The notes under the pieces are model-generated. The model had not been told where the DNA came from and searched no databases. It saw nothing but the letters and a program-made list of their open reading frames with translations. From contig JACZXN010000047.1 of NCBI GenBank assembly GCA_022571575.1, forward strand, positions 1 through 8,774: a stretch of 8,774 nt of DNA. The letters are read 5' to 3'. The position numbers and the translations under genes were made by a program. This DNA is from Chloroflexota bacterium (GTDB lineage Bacteria; Chloroflexota; Dehalococcoidia; UBA3495). Positions 1 to 6,440 of this stretch are shown piece after piece (positions within the stretch are counted from its first letter, which is position 1; every line of letters starts with the position of its first letter).

Positions 1-31
1 GGTTGGGCTTCAGCATCCGCGGCCAGTAGAC

Positions 32-616
32 ATGCCTGAAAACGAGCCTCAGAGCCAGCCCGATCCTCTCTTGGAAGCCACGATAGAGACCCGGCGCATC
101 TACGAAGGGAAAATCATCAACGTGCGCGTGGACACCGTGCGCCTGCCCAGCGGCCGCAGCGCCACCAGGGAGATCGTCGAGCACTCCCAGGCCGTATGCA
201 TCGTGCCCGTGGATGAAGACGGCAACGTGCTCCTGGTGCGCCAGTACCGGAAGCCGGCGGAGGAGGCCCTCCTGGAGGTGCCCGCCGGAGGGGTGGAGGA
301 GGGCGAGGTGTCCGAGGATGCCGTGCTGCGGGAGCTTCAGGAAGAGATCGGATATACCGCCGGCAAGCTTCAGCACCTATCCAGCTTCTGGGTCGCCCCC
401 GGTTGGGCCACCGAGTTCATGCATGCCTACCTGGCCACCGACCTGAAACCCTCCCGGCTGGAGGCCGACGAAGACGAGAACATCGAGGTGGTCCGCCTGC
501 CCTTCGAGGAGGCGGTGGCCATGTTCAAGACGGGGGAGATCAGAGACGGCAAGACCATCGCTTCGATGCTTCTGGCCCAGCCCCTATTGCCCAAGAGCCC
601 GGCGCCAAAGAAATAG
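32..616 (+). CDS. Nudix hydrolase, ADP-ribose pyrophosphatase type
   Basis: Encodes 194 residues. A complete Nudix box (GX5EX7REUXEEXGU) lies at residues 86-108: G86, E92, R100-E101, E104-E105, G107. The acidic residues would bind Mg2+/Mn2+. The segment just before it (LLEVPAGG, 80-87) and a proline (P123, in VAPGW) about 15 residues after the box are typical of ADP-ribose pyrophosphatases, which split ADP-ribose to AMP and ribose 5-phosphate. The N-terminal beta region (RRIYEGKIINVRVDTV, 21-36) also matches that family. It is probably a cytosolic housekeeping or repair enzyme. No Shine-Dalgarno sequence precedes the ATG, and the frame stays open to the left edge, so a start outside the window is possible. 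In another frame a TAG at 27-29 ends a nine-codon open stretch, so translational coupling to an upstream gene is another possibility. Length fits the family. Exact substrate is inferred, not proven. Confidence 0.9.
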   Translation: MPENEPQSQPDPLLEATIETRRIYEGKIINVRVDTVRLPSGRSATREIVEHSQAVCIVPVDEDGNVLLVRQYRKPAEEALLEVPAGGVEEGEVSEDAVLRELQEEIGYTAGKLQHLSSFWVAPGWATEFMHAYLATDLKPSRLEADEDENIEVVRLPFEEAVAMFKTGEIRDGKTIASMLLAQPLLPKSPAPKK

Positions 617-680
617 AATGGCCGTTGCCCCGCTCACCGGCGCCCCGCACAGGTGAAGCTAGAAAGGGGGGCGTCTTATT

Positions 681-689
681 TGTTATATT
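681..689 (+). promoter_or_regulatory. Candidate extended -10 promoter element for the sdh operon
   Basis: TGTTATATT matches the extended -10 consensus TGnTATAAT at all but one defined position. It sits in a short AT-rich island (about 675-690) inside otherwise GC-rich DNA. No convincing -35 box lies 17 bp upstream, which extended -10 promoters can tolerate. Transcription would begin near 696, leaving a leader of about 80 nt before the flavoprotein ATG. The rest of the 617-778 gap shows no clear terminator for the Nudix gene and no RNA gene. Confidence 0.35.
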
Positions 690-761
690 ACGATGCGTCC
701 TACGGGCGTGGAAGTAGATGTGGAACGAACCGGAGGCCTGCTCTATGGTTAAAGTGAATCT

Positions 762-767
762 GGAGGA
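762..767 (+). promoter_or_regulatory. Ribosome binding site of the SDH flavoprotein gene
   Basis: GGAGGA precedes the ATG at 779 by 11 nt, slightly longer than usual. An in-frame TAG at 770-772 excludes any earlier start in that frame, so the ATG at 779 is the first possible start and leads straight into the dinucleotide-binding strand. Confidence 0.6.
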
Positions 768-778
768 AATAGAGACGC

Positions 779-2458
779 ATGCTCGAGCATGATGTCCTGG
801 TAATCGGCGCGGGCCTGGCGGGAATGCGGGCGGCCATCGCGGCCCGGGCCGGCGGCGCCACAACGGCAATCATCAGCAAAGTACATCCGGTGCGCAGCCA
901 CTCCAACGCGGCCCAGGGCGGCATCAACGCAGCCCTCACCGACCGGGGCGACGATTGGGAGGAACACGCCTACGACACCGTGAAGGGCAGCGACTACCTG
1001 GGCGACCAGGACGCCATCGAGATCATGTGCAAGGCGGCGGGCCAGGCCCTCATCGACATGGAGCACTTCGGGGTCACCTTCAACCGTGACGACGAAGGAC
1101 GCCTGGGTACCCGGGCCTTCGGCGGACAACGCCGCGCCCGGACCTTCTTCGTCGGCGACTTCACCGGACAGGCCATGCTCCACGTCATGTTTGAGCAGCT
1201 GATCAAATCCGGCGTGCGGCGCTACGAAGAGTGGTTCGTCACTTCGCTGATCATCGAAGACAGCCAGGTCTGCGGCGTCATGGCCCTGGAGATACGCACC
1301 GGCCAGGTCTACGCCATCCGGGCCAAGACGGTCATCTTCTGCACCGGCGGTTTCGGCCGGGTCTTTGAGCCCAGCACCAACGCCCTCATCTGCACCGGCG
1401 ACGGCATCGCCCTGGCCTACAACGCCGGGGCCGAGCTCATGGACATGGAGATGGTCCAGTACCACCCCACCACCTTGGCCGGGAGCGGGGTGCTGATCTC
1501 CGAGGCGGCCAGGGGCGAGGGCGCCTACCTGCTGGATAAAGACGGCAACCGCTTCATGGAGAAATACGCTCCCAACATGATGGAGTTGGCCTCCCGCGAC
1601 GTTGTCTCGCGGGCCGAACAGACGGAGATCAACGCCGGCAACGGCGTCAATGGCTGTGTCTACCTGGACTGCCGCCACCTGGGCGAGGCCATGATCATGG
1701 AGAAGCTCAGCCAGATCCGCGAGATCGGCATCGACCTGGCCGGCGTGGACATGATCAAAGAGCTGATCCCCATCCGCCCCGGCATGCACTACGCCATGGG
1801 CGGCATCCGCACCAACATCGACGGCCAGACCAACCTGCCCGGTGTGTACGCGGCCGGCGAGTGCGCCTGCGTCAGCGTCCACGGCGGCAACCGGTTGGGG
1901 GCCAACTCCCTGCTGGACACCATCGTTTTCGGAGAGCGCTCGGGCATCCATGCCGCGGAGGCTTCCCGCAGTGTCGATTACGTCGAGTTCAACGTCACCC
2001 AATCCGTGCGCAACGAGGAGAAGCGGATCCAGGGGTTCTTGGACCGGCCCCAGAACGGCGACCGCATCGCCGCCGTCCGGCTGGGCATGGGCGACACCAT
2101 GAACCGGAACCTGGCGGTCTACCGGAACGAAGAGGGCATGCAAGAAACCATGGGCGACCTGAAGGAGTTGGAGAAGCGGTTCAAGACGGTGCCGGTGGAC
2201 AACAAGGGCAAGGTGTTCAACACCGACCTGATCTTTGGCCTGGAGTTGGGCTTCATGCTCGACTGCGCCACCCCCATCGCCATGAGCGCCCTGGACCGCA
2301 AGGACAGCCGGGGAGCCCAGTCCCGCACCGATTATCCCGACCGGGACGACGAGAATTGGATGAAACACCTGGTGATCAAGAAGGGAGAGGTGGGCCCGGA
2401 ACTGACCTACGCTCCCGTCAGCATCACCAAGTGGACTCCGGAAGAGAGGAAATACTAG
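779..2458 (+). CDS. sdhA: Succinate dehydrogenase/fumarate reductase flavoprotein subunit
   Basis: Encodes 559 residues and interconverts succinate and fumarate on FAD. The FAD-binding GXGXXG is G10-A-G-L-A-G15. The H41 in RSHSNAAQGG aligns with the histidine that covalently holds FAD in E. coli SdhA. Substrate-site landmarks are QYHPTTL (227-233), GEGAYL (246-251), RDVVSRA with the proposed proton-transfer arginine R273, GMHYAMGGI (335-343) and HGGNRLGANSL (368-378). The C-terminal domain ends with DYPDRDDENWMKH (518-530), typical of the family. Length is normal, and the protein begins directly at the FAD strand with no Tat signal, so it should act in the cytoplasm. It is the first gene of an A-B-E operon, and its stop lies three bases before the next start. 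Sequence alone does not show which direction is physiological. Confidence 0.96.
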   Translation: MLEHDVLVIGAGLAGMRAAIAARAGGATTAIISKVHPVRSHSNAAQGGINAALTDRGDDWEEHAYDTVKGSDYLGDQDAIEIMCKAAGQALIDMEHFGVTFNRDDEGRLGTRAFGGQRRARTFFVGDFTGQAMLHVMFEQLIKSGVRRYEEWFVTSLIIEDSQVCGVMALEIRTGQVYAIRAKTVIFCTGGFGRVFEPSTNALICTGDGIALAYNAGAELMDMEMVQYHPTTLAGSGVLISEAARGEGAYLLDKDGNRFMEKYAPNMMELASRDVVSRAEQTEINAGNGVNGCVYLDCRHLGEAMIMEKLSQIREIGIDLAGVDMIKELIPIRPGMHYAMGGIRTNIDGQTNLPGVYAAGECACVSVHGGNRLGANSLLDTIVFGERSGIHAAEASRSVDYVEFNVTQSVRNEEKRIQGFLDRPQNGDRIAAVRLGMGDTMNRNLAVYRNEEGMQETMGDLKELEKRFKTVPVDNKGKVFNTDLIFGLELGFMLDCATPIAMSALDRKDSRGAQSRTDYPDRDDENWMKHLVIKKGEVGPELTYAPVSITKWTPEERKY

Positions 2459-2461
2459 CCG

Positions 2462-3430
2462 ATGGACGTCACGCTAAGGGTACAACGGTTCGACCCGGAA
2501 GCCGCCGATCCCAAGCCATTTTGGGAGGACTTCCAAGTCGACATTGAGGATAGCGGCACGGTGCTGGACGCGCTGATCAAGGTCCGGGAGGACAAAGACG
2601 GGACCTTCAGCCTGCGCTGTTCCTGCCGCAGCTCCATCTGCGGCTCCTGCGCCATGCGCATCAACGGACACGCCGGACTGGCCTGCAAGACCCAGGCCAG
2701 CACCGCGATGCAGGAGGGCGTCATCACCGTCGAGCCGGTGGGCAACATGCCGGTGGTGAAAGACCTGGTGGTGGATTTCGACGGCTTCTGGGACAAGATC
2801 ATGGAGATCGAGCCCTATCTGAAGCCCGAAGGCCCCGAGCCCGAGGCGGAGTACATCGCCTCCAACGAGTCCATGCTGCACCTGTCCGACGTCACCGCCT
2901 GCATCATGTGCGGCGCCTGCGTTTCCGACTGCACGGTCATGGAGGTGGACCCGTCCTTCCTGGGACCGGCCGCCCTGGCCAAGGCCTACCGCTTCACCGC
3001 CGACCCCCGGGACGGCGACGAGAACGGCGTTTCCAAGGACCGGCTGATAGAGTTGAACAAACCCTCGGGCATGTGGGACTGCACCCGCTGCATGGAGTGC
3101 GTGCAGGTCTGCCCCAAGGGCGTGGCGCCCATGGACCGCATCATGGCCCTGCGGGACCAGGCGATGGAAGCCGGTTTGCACAACACCAACGGCGCCCGCC
3201 ACACGGAGGCTTTCAGCGACTCTCTCGAGCACAGCGGCTGGCTGGACGAGCTCCGGCTGGTGCCCAAATCAGTGGGCATAACCAACGTGGCGGCCCTGGT
3301 CGGCTACGCGCCCATCGCCATCCAGGCGCTGACGCACGGCAAGATGCCGCCCATCATCCATAAAAAGATCGAGAAAGCCAAGAACGTTCAAAAGATATTC
3401 GAAAAAGTGGAAGGGCCAAAAAAGCTTTAA
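2462..3430 (+). CDS. sdhB: Succinate dehydrogenase/fumarate reductase iron-sulfur subunit (type E-like)
   Basis: Encodes 322 residues and carries electrons from FAD through three Fe-S clusters. The N-terminal ferredoxin domain holds a [2Fe-2S] at C55, C60, C63 and C75 (C53 is extra). The helical domain has C147-C150-C153-C157 and C207-C210-C213-C217, the latter in CTRCMECVQVCPKG. By alignment with E. coli SdhB, C147/C150/C153/C217 bind [4Fe-4S], and C157/C207/C213 would bind [3Fe-4S]. C210, however, supplies a fourth ligand at the place where classical enzymes have a non-cysteine, so a second [4Fe-4S] is expected. The protein is some 80 residues longer than E. coli SdhB. The tail (about 262-322) resembles the extension in HdrC/TfrB-like proteins, with a hydrophobic run at 271-291 followed by a basic end. 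A GAGGA at 2446-2450 inside the preceding gene serves as ribosome site, and coupling to sdhA is likely. Confidence 0.95.
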   Translation: MDVTLRVQRFDPEAADPKPFWEDFQVDIEDSGTVLDALIKVREDKDGTFSLRCSCRSSICGSCAMRINGHAGLACKTQASTAMQEGVITVEPVGNMPVVKDLVVDFDGFWDKIMEIEPYLKPEGPEPEAEYIASNESMLHLSDVTACIMCGACVSDCTVMEVDPSFLGPAALAKAYRFTADPRDGDENGVSKDRLIELNKPSGMWDCTRCMECVQVCPKGVAPMDRIMALRDQAMEAGLHNTNGARHTEAFSDSLEHSGWLDELRLVPKSVGITNVAALVGYAPIAIQALTHGKMPPIIHKKIEKAKNVQKIFEKVEGPKKL

Positions 3431-3492
3431 AAAGAAGCTTTGAGCGGTTGCTATCTCCACCATCCAAAGATCAACCCCATCCAGTGAATTAC

Positions 3493-3497
3493 GGAGG
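3493..3497 (+). promoter_or_regulatory. Ribosome binding site that fixes a TTG start
   Basis: GGAGG lies 6 nt before the TTG at 3504. There is no suitable ATG nearby. Starting at this TTG gives an N-terminus (MKYAFFPGC) that matches HdrB-family proteins residue by residue, so the strong site and the homology agree. The 73-bp gap after sdhB shows no terminator, only two AAGCTT palindromes at its left end. Confidence 0.75.
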
Positions 3498-3503
3498 CCG
3501 GCG

Positions 3504-4391
3504 TTGAAGTACGCCTTTTTCCCAGGTTGCGTGTCCCGAGGCGGTTGTCCGGAGTTGTATCCGGCGACCAAACTGATCTGCGAGAAGCTGGACATCGAGC
3601 TTCAGGAGATGCCCGCCGCGTCCTGCACCGGCGCCGGCGTCCTTCAGGAGAAGAACGAACTGCTGGGCGACACCCTGAACGCCCGAACCTTCGCCATGGC
3701 CGAGGCGCTGGATTTGCCCATACTGACCATCTGCAGCACCTGCCAGGGGGTCATGAGCCAGGCCAACCACCGGCTGAAGAACCCGGAGTACCTGGCCAAG
3801 GTCAACGGCTTTCTGGCCGATGAGGGCCTGGAATACAAGGGCAACGCCAACCCCAAGCACCTGCTGTGGGTGTTGATCGAAGACGTGGGCCTGGACAAGC
3901 TGCTGAGTCTGATCACCCGCCCACTGGCCGGCATGCGGCTGGCGCCCTTCTACGGCTGCTACATCGTCCGGCCCACCAACGCTCTGGAGTTCGAAGAGCA
4001 CCCGGAACGCCTGGAATCGCTGGAGAAGATCATCGAGACCATCGGCGCGACGGTGGTGGACTTCGCCGGCAAGACCCGCTGCTGCGGGTTCCCCATCCTG
4101 ACCATCAACGAGCGCAACTCCATGGCCATGGTGGCCAAGCACACCTCCGAGGCCAAGGACCTGGGCGCCGACGCCATGATCACGCCGTGCCCGCTGTGCC
4201 ACCTGAACCTGGACAGCTTCCAGCCCAAGGCGGCGGCCCAGGCCGGACGGCCCATCAACCTGCCCATCCTCCACATGCCCCAGGCCATCGGACTGGCCAT
4301 GGGCCTGAGTCCCGAGGCCATGGGCCTGAAACGCCACATCGTCAACACCAAGCCCCTGCTCACCAAGATAGGGGCCGCCGCAACCGCCTGA
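3504..4391 (+). CDS. CCG-domain subunit of type E succinate dehydrogenase (SdhE/HdrB-like)
   Basis: Encodes 295 residues with two cysteine-rich CCG domains, as in heterodisulfide reductase subunit B and in SdhE of archaeal and cyanobacterial SDH or MfrE of epsilonproteobacterial methylmenaquinol:fumarate reductase. Domain 1 has C9, C41, C77 and C80. Domain 2 has C152, C193-C194 and C229/C232 (GCYIVRP, RCCGFP, PCPLC). Spacing agrees closely with HdrB, whose domains bind noncubane [4Fe-4S] clusters. In domain 1 the second cysteine of the CC pair is threonine (T42, in SCTGAG), so this site may hold zinc or a different cluster. The tail (LPILHMPQAIGLAMG) is typical of the family. There are no transmembrane helices, and attachment to the membrane would be peripheral. 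As third gene of the operon it replaces SdhC/SdhD and would hand electrons to quinone or another acceptor. The symbol sdhE is avoided because it also names an unrelated flavinylation factor. Confidence 0.9.
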   Translation: MKYAFFPGCVSRGGCPELYPATKLICEKLDIELQEMPAASCTGAGVLQEKNELLGDTLNARTFAMAEALDLPILTICSTCQGVMSQANHRLKNPEYLAKVNGFLADEGLEYKGNANPKHLLWVLIEDVGLDKLLSLITRPLAGMRLAPFYGCYIVRPTNALEFEEHPERLESLEKIIETIGATVVDFAGKTRCCGFPILTINERNSMAMVAKHTSEAKDLGADAMITPCPLCHLNLDSFQPKAAAQAGRPINLPILHMPQAIGLAMGLSPEAMGLKRHIVNTKPLLTKIGAAATA

Positions 4392-4424
4392 GGCGGCACA
4401 TCCGCAGTTAGATTTAGACCGCGC

Positions 4425-4464
4425 AAGGGGCCGCTGAAGAACAGTGGCCCTTTGTTGATTTTTG
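4425..4464 (+). terminator. Intrinsic terminator of the sdh operon
   Basis: AAGGGGCCGCTG (4425-4436) pairs with CAGTGGCCCTTT (4442-4453) over 12 bp with two G-U wobbles, closed by an AAGAA loop. A T-rich tract (TTTGTTGATTTTTG, 4451-4464) follows. It lies 34 bp after the SdhE stop codon and separates the operon from the hydrolase genes. A smaller hairpin, CCGCC-TGA-GGCGG (4384-4396), straddles the stop codon itself. Confidence 0.88.
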
Positions 4465-4492
4465 TGGTCGCCGGGCAGTTGGGAGTTCAGTT

Positions 4493-5359
4493 ATGACGCA
4501 AAGCGCTTTGACCGTTGGCAAAGTTGAGATCACGGTCCTCCACGACGCTGAAGTGGCGTCGCCCTTCAGTGTGTCCTTCCCGGATGTCCCGGCGGAGGCC
4601 TGGGAACCCTATCTCAAAAGATACCCGGAGGCGTTTACCGGCGGGGACAGCCGGCGGACCCACTTCGAGTGCTACCTGGTCCGCTCTCAAGGCCGCACCC
4701 TGCTGGTCGATACCGGCCTGGGCACCAGCGCCACCAACCCTGGCACGGTGGACCAGATGTTCGGCGGCACCCAAGGCAATCTGTTGGCCGAATTGGAATC
4801 GGCGGGCTATCAACCGGCGGACATCGACACCGTGTTCTTGACGCACCTGCACCTGGACCACGTGGGGTGGAACATGACCCAGAGCGGGGGCCTCGGAACC
4901 CCGACCTTCCCCAACGCCCGGTACATCGGCAATGAGGCCGACTGGGCCGCATTGAGCACTCCCAAAGACTCGGAGTTATTTGGGTTCTCATGGTGGGACG
5001 ACACCGTAGCGCCGCTCCGCAAAGCTGGGGTGTTGGACCTAGTCACTGAAGAGACGAAAATTAATAGCGAGTTGACGATCACGCCAACCCCGGGCCACAC
5101 ACCCGGCTCCATGAGTCTGATAATCAATTCCGGCGGCGAAAGCGCGTTCCTCCTGGGGGACGTGTTCCATGGCCCGGCCCAGGTGACTGAGACCGACTGG
5201 GTGTTTCGCTTTGACATGGACTCGGCCCAGGCCGGCCGGACGCGGCGGGACATTCTGGACCGGGCAGAGAGGGAAAACGCCGCCATCGCCATCTGCCATC
5301 ACAGCGGCTTCGGGCGGGTGATCACGGAAAGCGGCAAGCGGTACTGGCAAGCCCTGTAG
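4493..5359 (+). CDS. MBL-fold metallohydrolase, upstream copy of tandem pair
   Basis: Encodes 288 residues with the metallo-beta-lactamase fold. The metal ligands are the HxHxDH motif H118-L-H120-L-D122-H123, H202 (PTPGHTPGS), D223 (LLGDVFHG) and a late histidine (H269 or H270, in ICHHSGFGRV), the arrangement of a binuclear Zn hydrolase. The early block LVDTGLG (71-77) is the usual beta strand before the active site. The family includes AHL lactonases, glyoxalase II and aryl sulfatase-like enzymes, and nothing here settles the substrate. There is no signal peptide, so it is probably cytosolic. GGGAG (4481-4485) lies 7 nt before the ATG. It follows the sdh terminator, so transcription must start anew or read through, and no good promoter is visible. 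Codon use in the middle (about 5040-5130) is noticeably more AT-rich than in its sister gene. Confidence 0.92.
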   Translation: MTQSALTVGKVEITVLHDAEVASPFSVSFPDVPAEAWEPYLKRYPEAFTGGDSRRTHFECYLVRSQGRTLLVDTGLGTSATNPGTVDQMFGGTQGNLLAELESAGYQPADIDTVFLTHLHLDHVGWNMTQSGGLGTPTFPNARYIGNEADWAALSTPKDSELFGFSWWDDTVAPLRKAGVLDLVTEETKINSELTITPTPGHTPGSMSLIINSGGESAFLLGDVFHGPAQVTETDWVFRFDMDSAQAGRTRRDILDRAERENAAIAICHHSGFGRVITESGKRYWQAL

Positions 5360-5376
5360 AGGGTAACGCTCACCAA

Positions 5377-5393
5377 ACCCACGGCGAGTGGGT
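5377..5393 (+). repeat. Short hairpin after the first MBL gene
   Basis: ACCCAC and GTGGGT form a perfect 6-bp stem around a GGCGA loop, 17 bp after the stop codon. No T-tract follows directly (the next Ts are at 5411-5414), so it would be a weak terminator or an mRNA-end stabiliser at best. Confidence 0.4.
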
Positions 5394-5420
5394 ATGCTAA
5401 TGAGGCTGAATTTTCGTCCC

Positions 5421-5453
5421 GCAGACGTAGGCGCGGGTTTTTAACCCGCCTGC
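5421..5453. repeat. Palindromic element between the MBL paralogues
   Basis: The core GGCGCGGGTT-TTT-AACCCGCC folds into a 7-bp stem (TTGGGCG against AACCCGC, read outward from the loop) plus an outer G-C pair past a bulged C. Flanking GCAG (5421-5424) and CTGC (5450-5453) can pair as well. The GCGGGTT/AACCCGC form, bounded by TAG, resembles the short dispersed palindromes found between genes in many bacterial genomes. There is no T-tract after the stem, so a simple intrinsic terminator is unlikely. Only one copy is visible here. Confidence 0.5.
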
Positions 5454-5492
5454 ACTCGCATCAATGACGGCCGCAGCGCCGAGGAGACAGAA

Positions 5493-6359
5493 ATGCCCCA
5501 CAGCACGTTGACCGTTGGCAATGTTGAGATCACGGTCCTCCACGACGCGGAGGTCGCGCTGCCCTTCAGCGCCACCTTCCCGGACGTGCCGCCGGACGCC
5601 TGGGCGCCTTACATCGAACGGTACCCAGATGCCTATACCGGCGGAGACAGTCTCCGGGTCCATTTCGAGTGCTATCTGGTGCGCTCCCAGGGCCGGACAT
5701 TGCTGGTCGACACGGGCCTGGGCAACGCCAGTTCCAATCCCAACGTGGTGGCCCAGATCGGCGGCGGCATCGACGGTGTGCTGTTGTCCGAGTTGCAGAA
5801 GGCCGGATTTCAGGCCGGCGACATCGACACCGTGTTCCTGACCCATCTGCACCCAGACCACGTGGGCTGGAATGTAACCCGGAACGGGACCAATGAGTCA
5901 CCCACCTTCCCCAATGCCCGCTACGTGGCCCACGAGGCCGACTGGGCGGCGTTCGACACGCCCCTGGACTCGGAGATATTCGGCTATGACTGGTGGGCCC
6001 AGACCGTTGCCCCGCTGCGCCGGCTGGGCGTCTTGGACCTGATAACCGGCGAGACCGAACTCACCGGCGAGCTGACCATCGTTCCCACTCCGGGCCACAC
6101 CCCCGGCTCCATGAGCATGATCGTCGATTCCGGCGGCGAAAAAGCGTTCATCATGGGAGACGTGTTCCACGGCCCGGCCCAGGTGACCGAGACCGACTGG
6201 GTGTTCCACTACGATACGGACCCGGACCAGGCCGGCCAGACCCGGCAGCGGATGCTGGACCGGGCCGAGTCGGAAAACGCCACCATCGCCATCTGTCATC
6301 ACAGCGGTTTCGGCCGCGTTATCAGAGAATCGGGCCGGCGGTACTGGCAGGCGGTCTGA
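5493..6359 (+). CDS. MBL-fold metallohydrolase, downstream copy of tandem pair
   Basis: Encodes 288 residues, the same length as its upstream sister. All metal ligands are kept: H118-L-H120-P-D122-H123, H202, D223 and the late CHH pair at 269-270. Conserved blocks are FECYLVRSQGRTLLVDTGLG (58-77), DIDTVFLTH, PTPGHTPGSM and GDVFHGPAQVTETDWVF. Differences cluster at residues 78-103 and 128-136, loops that may shape the substrate pocket, and L121 within HxHxDH is proline here. It is inferred to be a cytosolic Zn hydrolase of unknown substrate, perhaps a lactone or thioester. GAGGAG (5481-5486) lies 6 nt before the ATG, a strong site. The gene lies 133 bp after its sister and 81 bp before the ThDP enzyme on the same strand. 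The third codon positions are strongly GC, more than in the upstream copy. Confidence 0.92.
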   Translation: MPHSTLTVGNVEITVLHDAEVALPFSATFPDVPPDAWAPYIERYPDAYTGGDSLRVHFECYLVRSQGRTLLVDTGLGNASSNPNVVAQIGGGIDGVLLSELQKAGFQAGDIDTVFLTHLHPDHVGWNVTRNGTNESPTFPNARYVAHEADWAAFDTPLDSEIFGYDWWAQTVAPLRRLGVLDLITGETELTGELTIVPTPGHTPGSMSMIVDSGGEKAFIMGDVFHGPAQVTETDWVFHYDTDPDQAGQTRQRMLDRAESENATIAICHHSGFGRVIRESGRRYWQAV

Positions 6360-6424
6360 GCAATCAGCGATAGGCTCGATGACCGGCACGGTCCATGTGT
6401 CAAACAATACCGGATATACGGGCT

Positions 6425-6432
6425 GAGGAGGG
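6425..6432 (+). promoter_or_regulatory. Ribosome binding site that fixes a TTG start
   Basis: GAGGAGGG lies 8 nt before the TTG at 6441. With this start the protein begins shortly before the Pyr-domain helix (GEAILEAFRNLDIDYIISSPG), as expected for the family. No better ATG is present. The 6360-6440 gap shows no ThDP-riboswitch signature and no clear promoter. Confidence 0.75.
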
Positions 6433-6440
6433 AACTACCA

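Larger units (their letters stand above)
4493..6359 (+). repeat. Tandem duplication of an MBL hydrolase gene, 1000-bp period
   Basis: The two hydrolase genes start at 4493 and 5493 and end at 5359 and 6359. By direct count about 206 of 288 residues are identical with no gap. At DNA level the 5' ends share runs such as GTTGAGATCACGGTCCTCCA. The spacer and leader sequences do not look homologous, so the coding sequence, not the whole unit, has been conserved. Confidence 0.85.

Noticed and set aside
3..29. Possible end of an upstream gene (LGFSIRGQ then TAG)
   Set aside because: A TAG at 27-29 two bases before the Nudix ATG is suggestive, but nine codons without a recognisable motif cannot support a gene call.
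749..2368. Long open frame on the - strand opposite sdhA (539 codons)
   Set aside because: It mirrors a strongly supported gene. High G/C at third positions removes stop codons from the antisense frame. The translation is rich in Val, His, Asp and Gly with no recognisable domain.
2474..3232. Open frame on the - strand opposite sdhB
   Set aside because: Same codon-bias shadow effect, with low-complexity composition and no family resemblance.
3421..3442. AAGCTT repeats after sdhB as a terminator
   Set aside because: The two 6-bp palindromes could pair, but the stem is weak, no T-tract follows, and the next gene is clearly part of the same complex.
3489..4337. Open frame on the - strand opposite the CCG-domain gene
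   Set aside because: Shadow of a gene with full cysteine motifs and a good ribosome site; no domain in the antisense product.
6360..6440. ThDP riboswitch before the ThDP-dependent enzyme
   Set aside because: The conserved CUGAGA-type core and second helix of the THI element are not present, and 81 bp is too short for a complete one.
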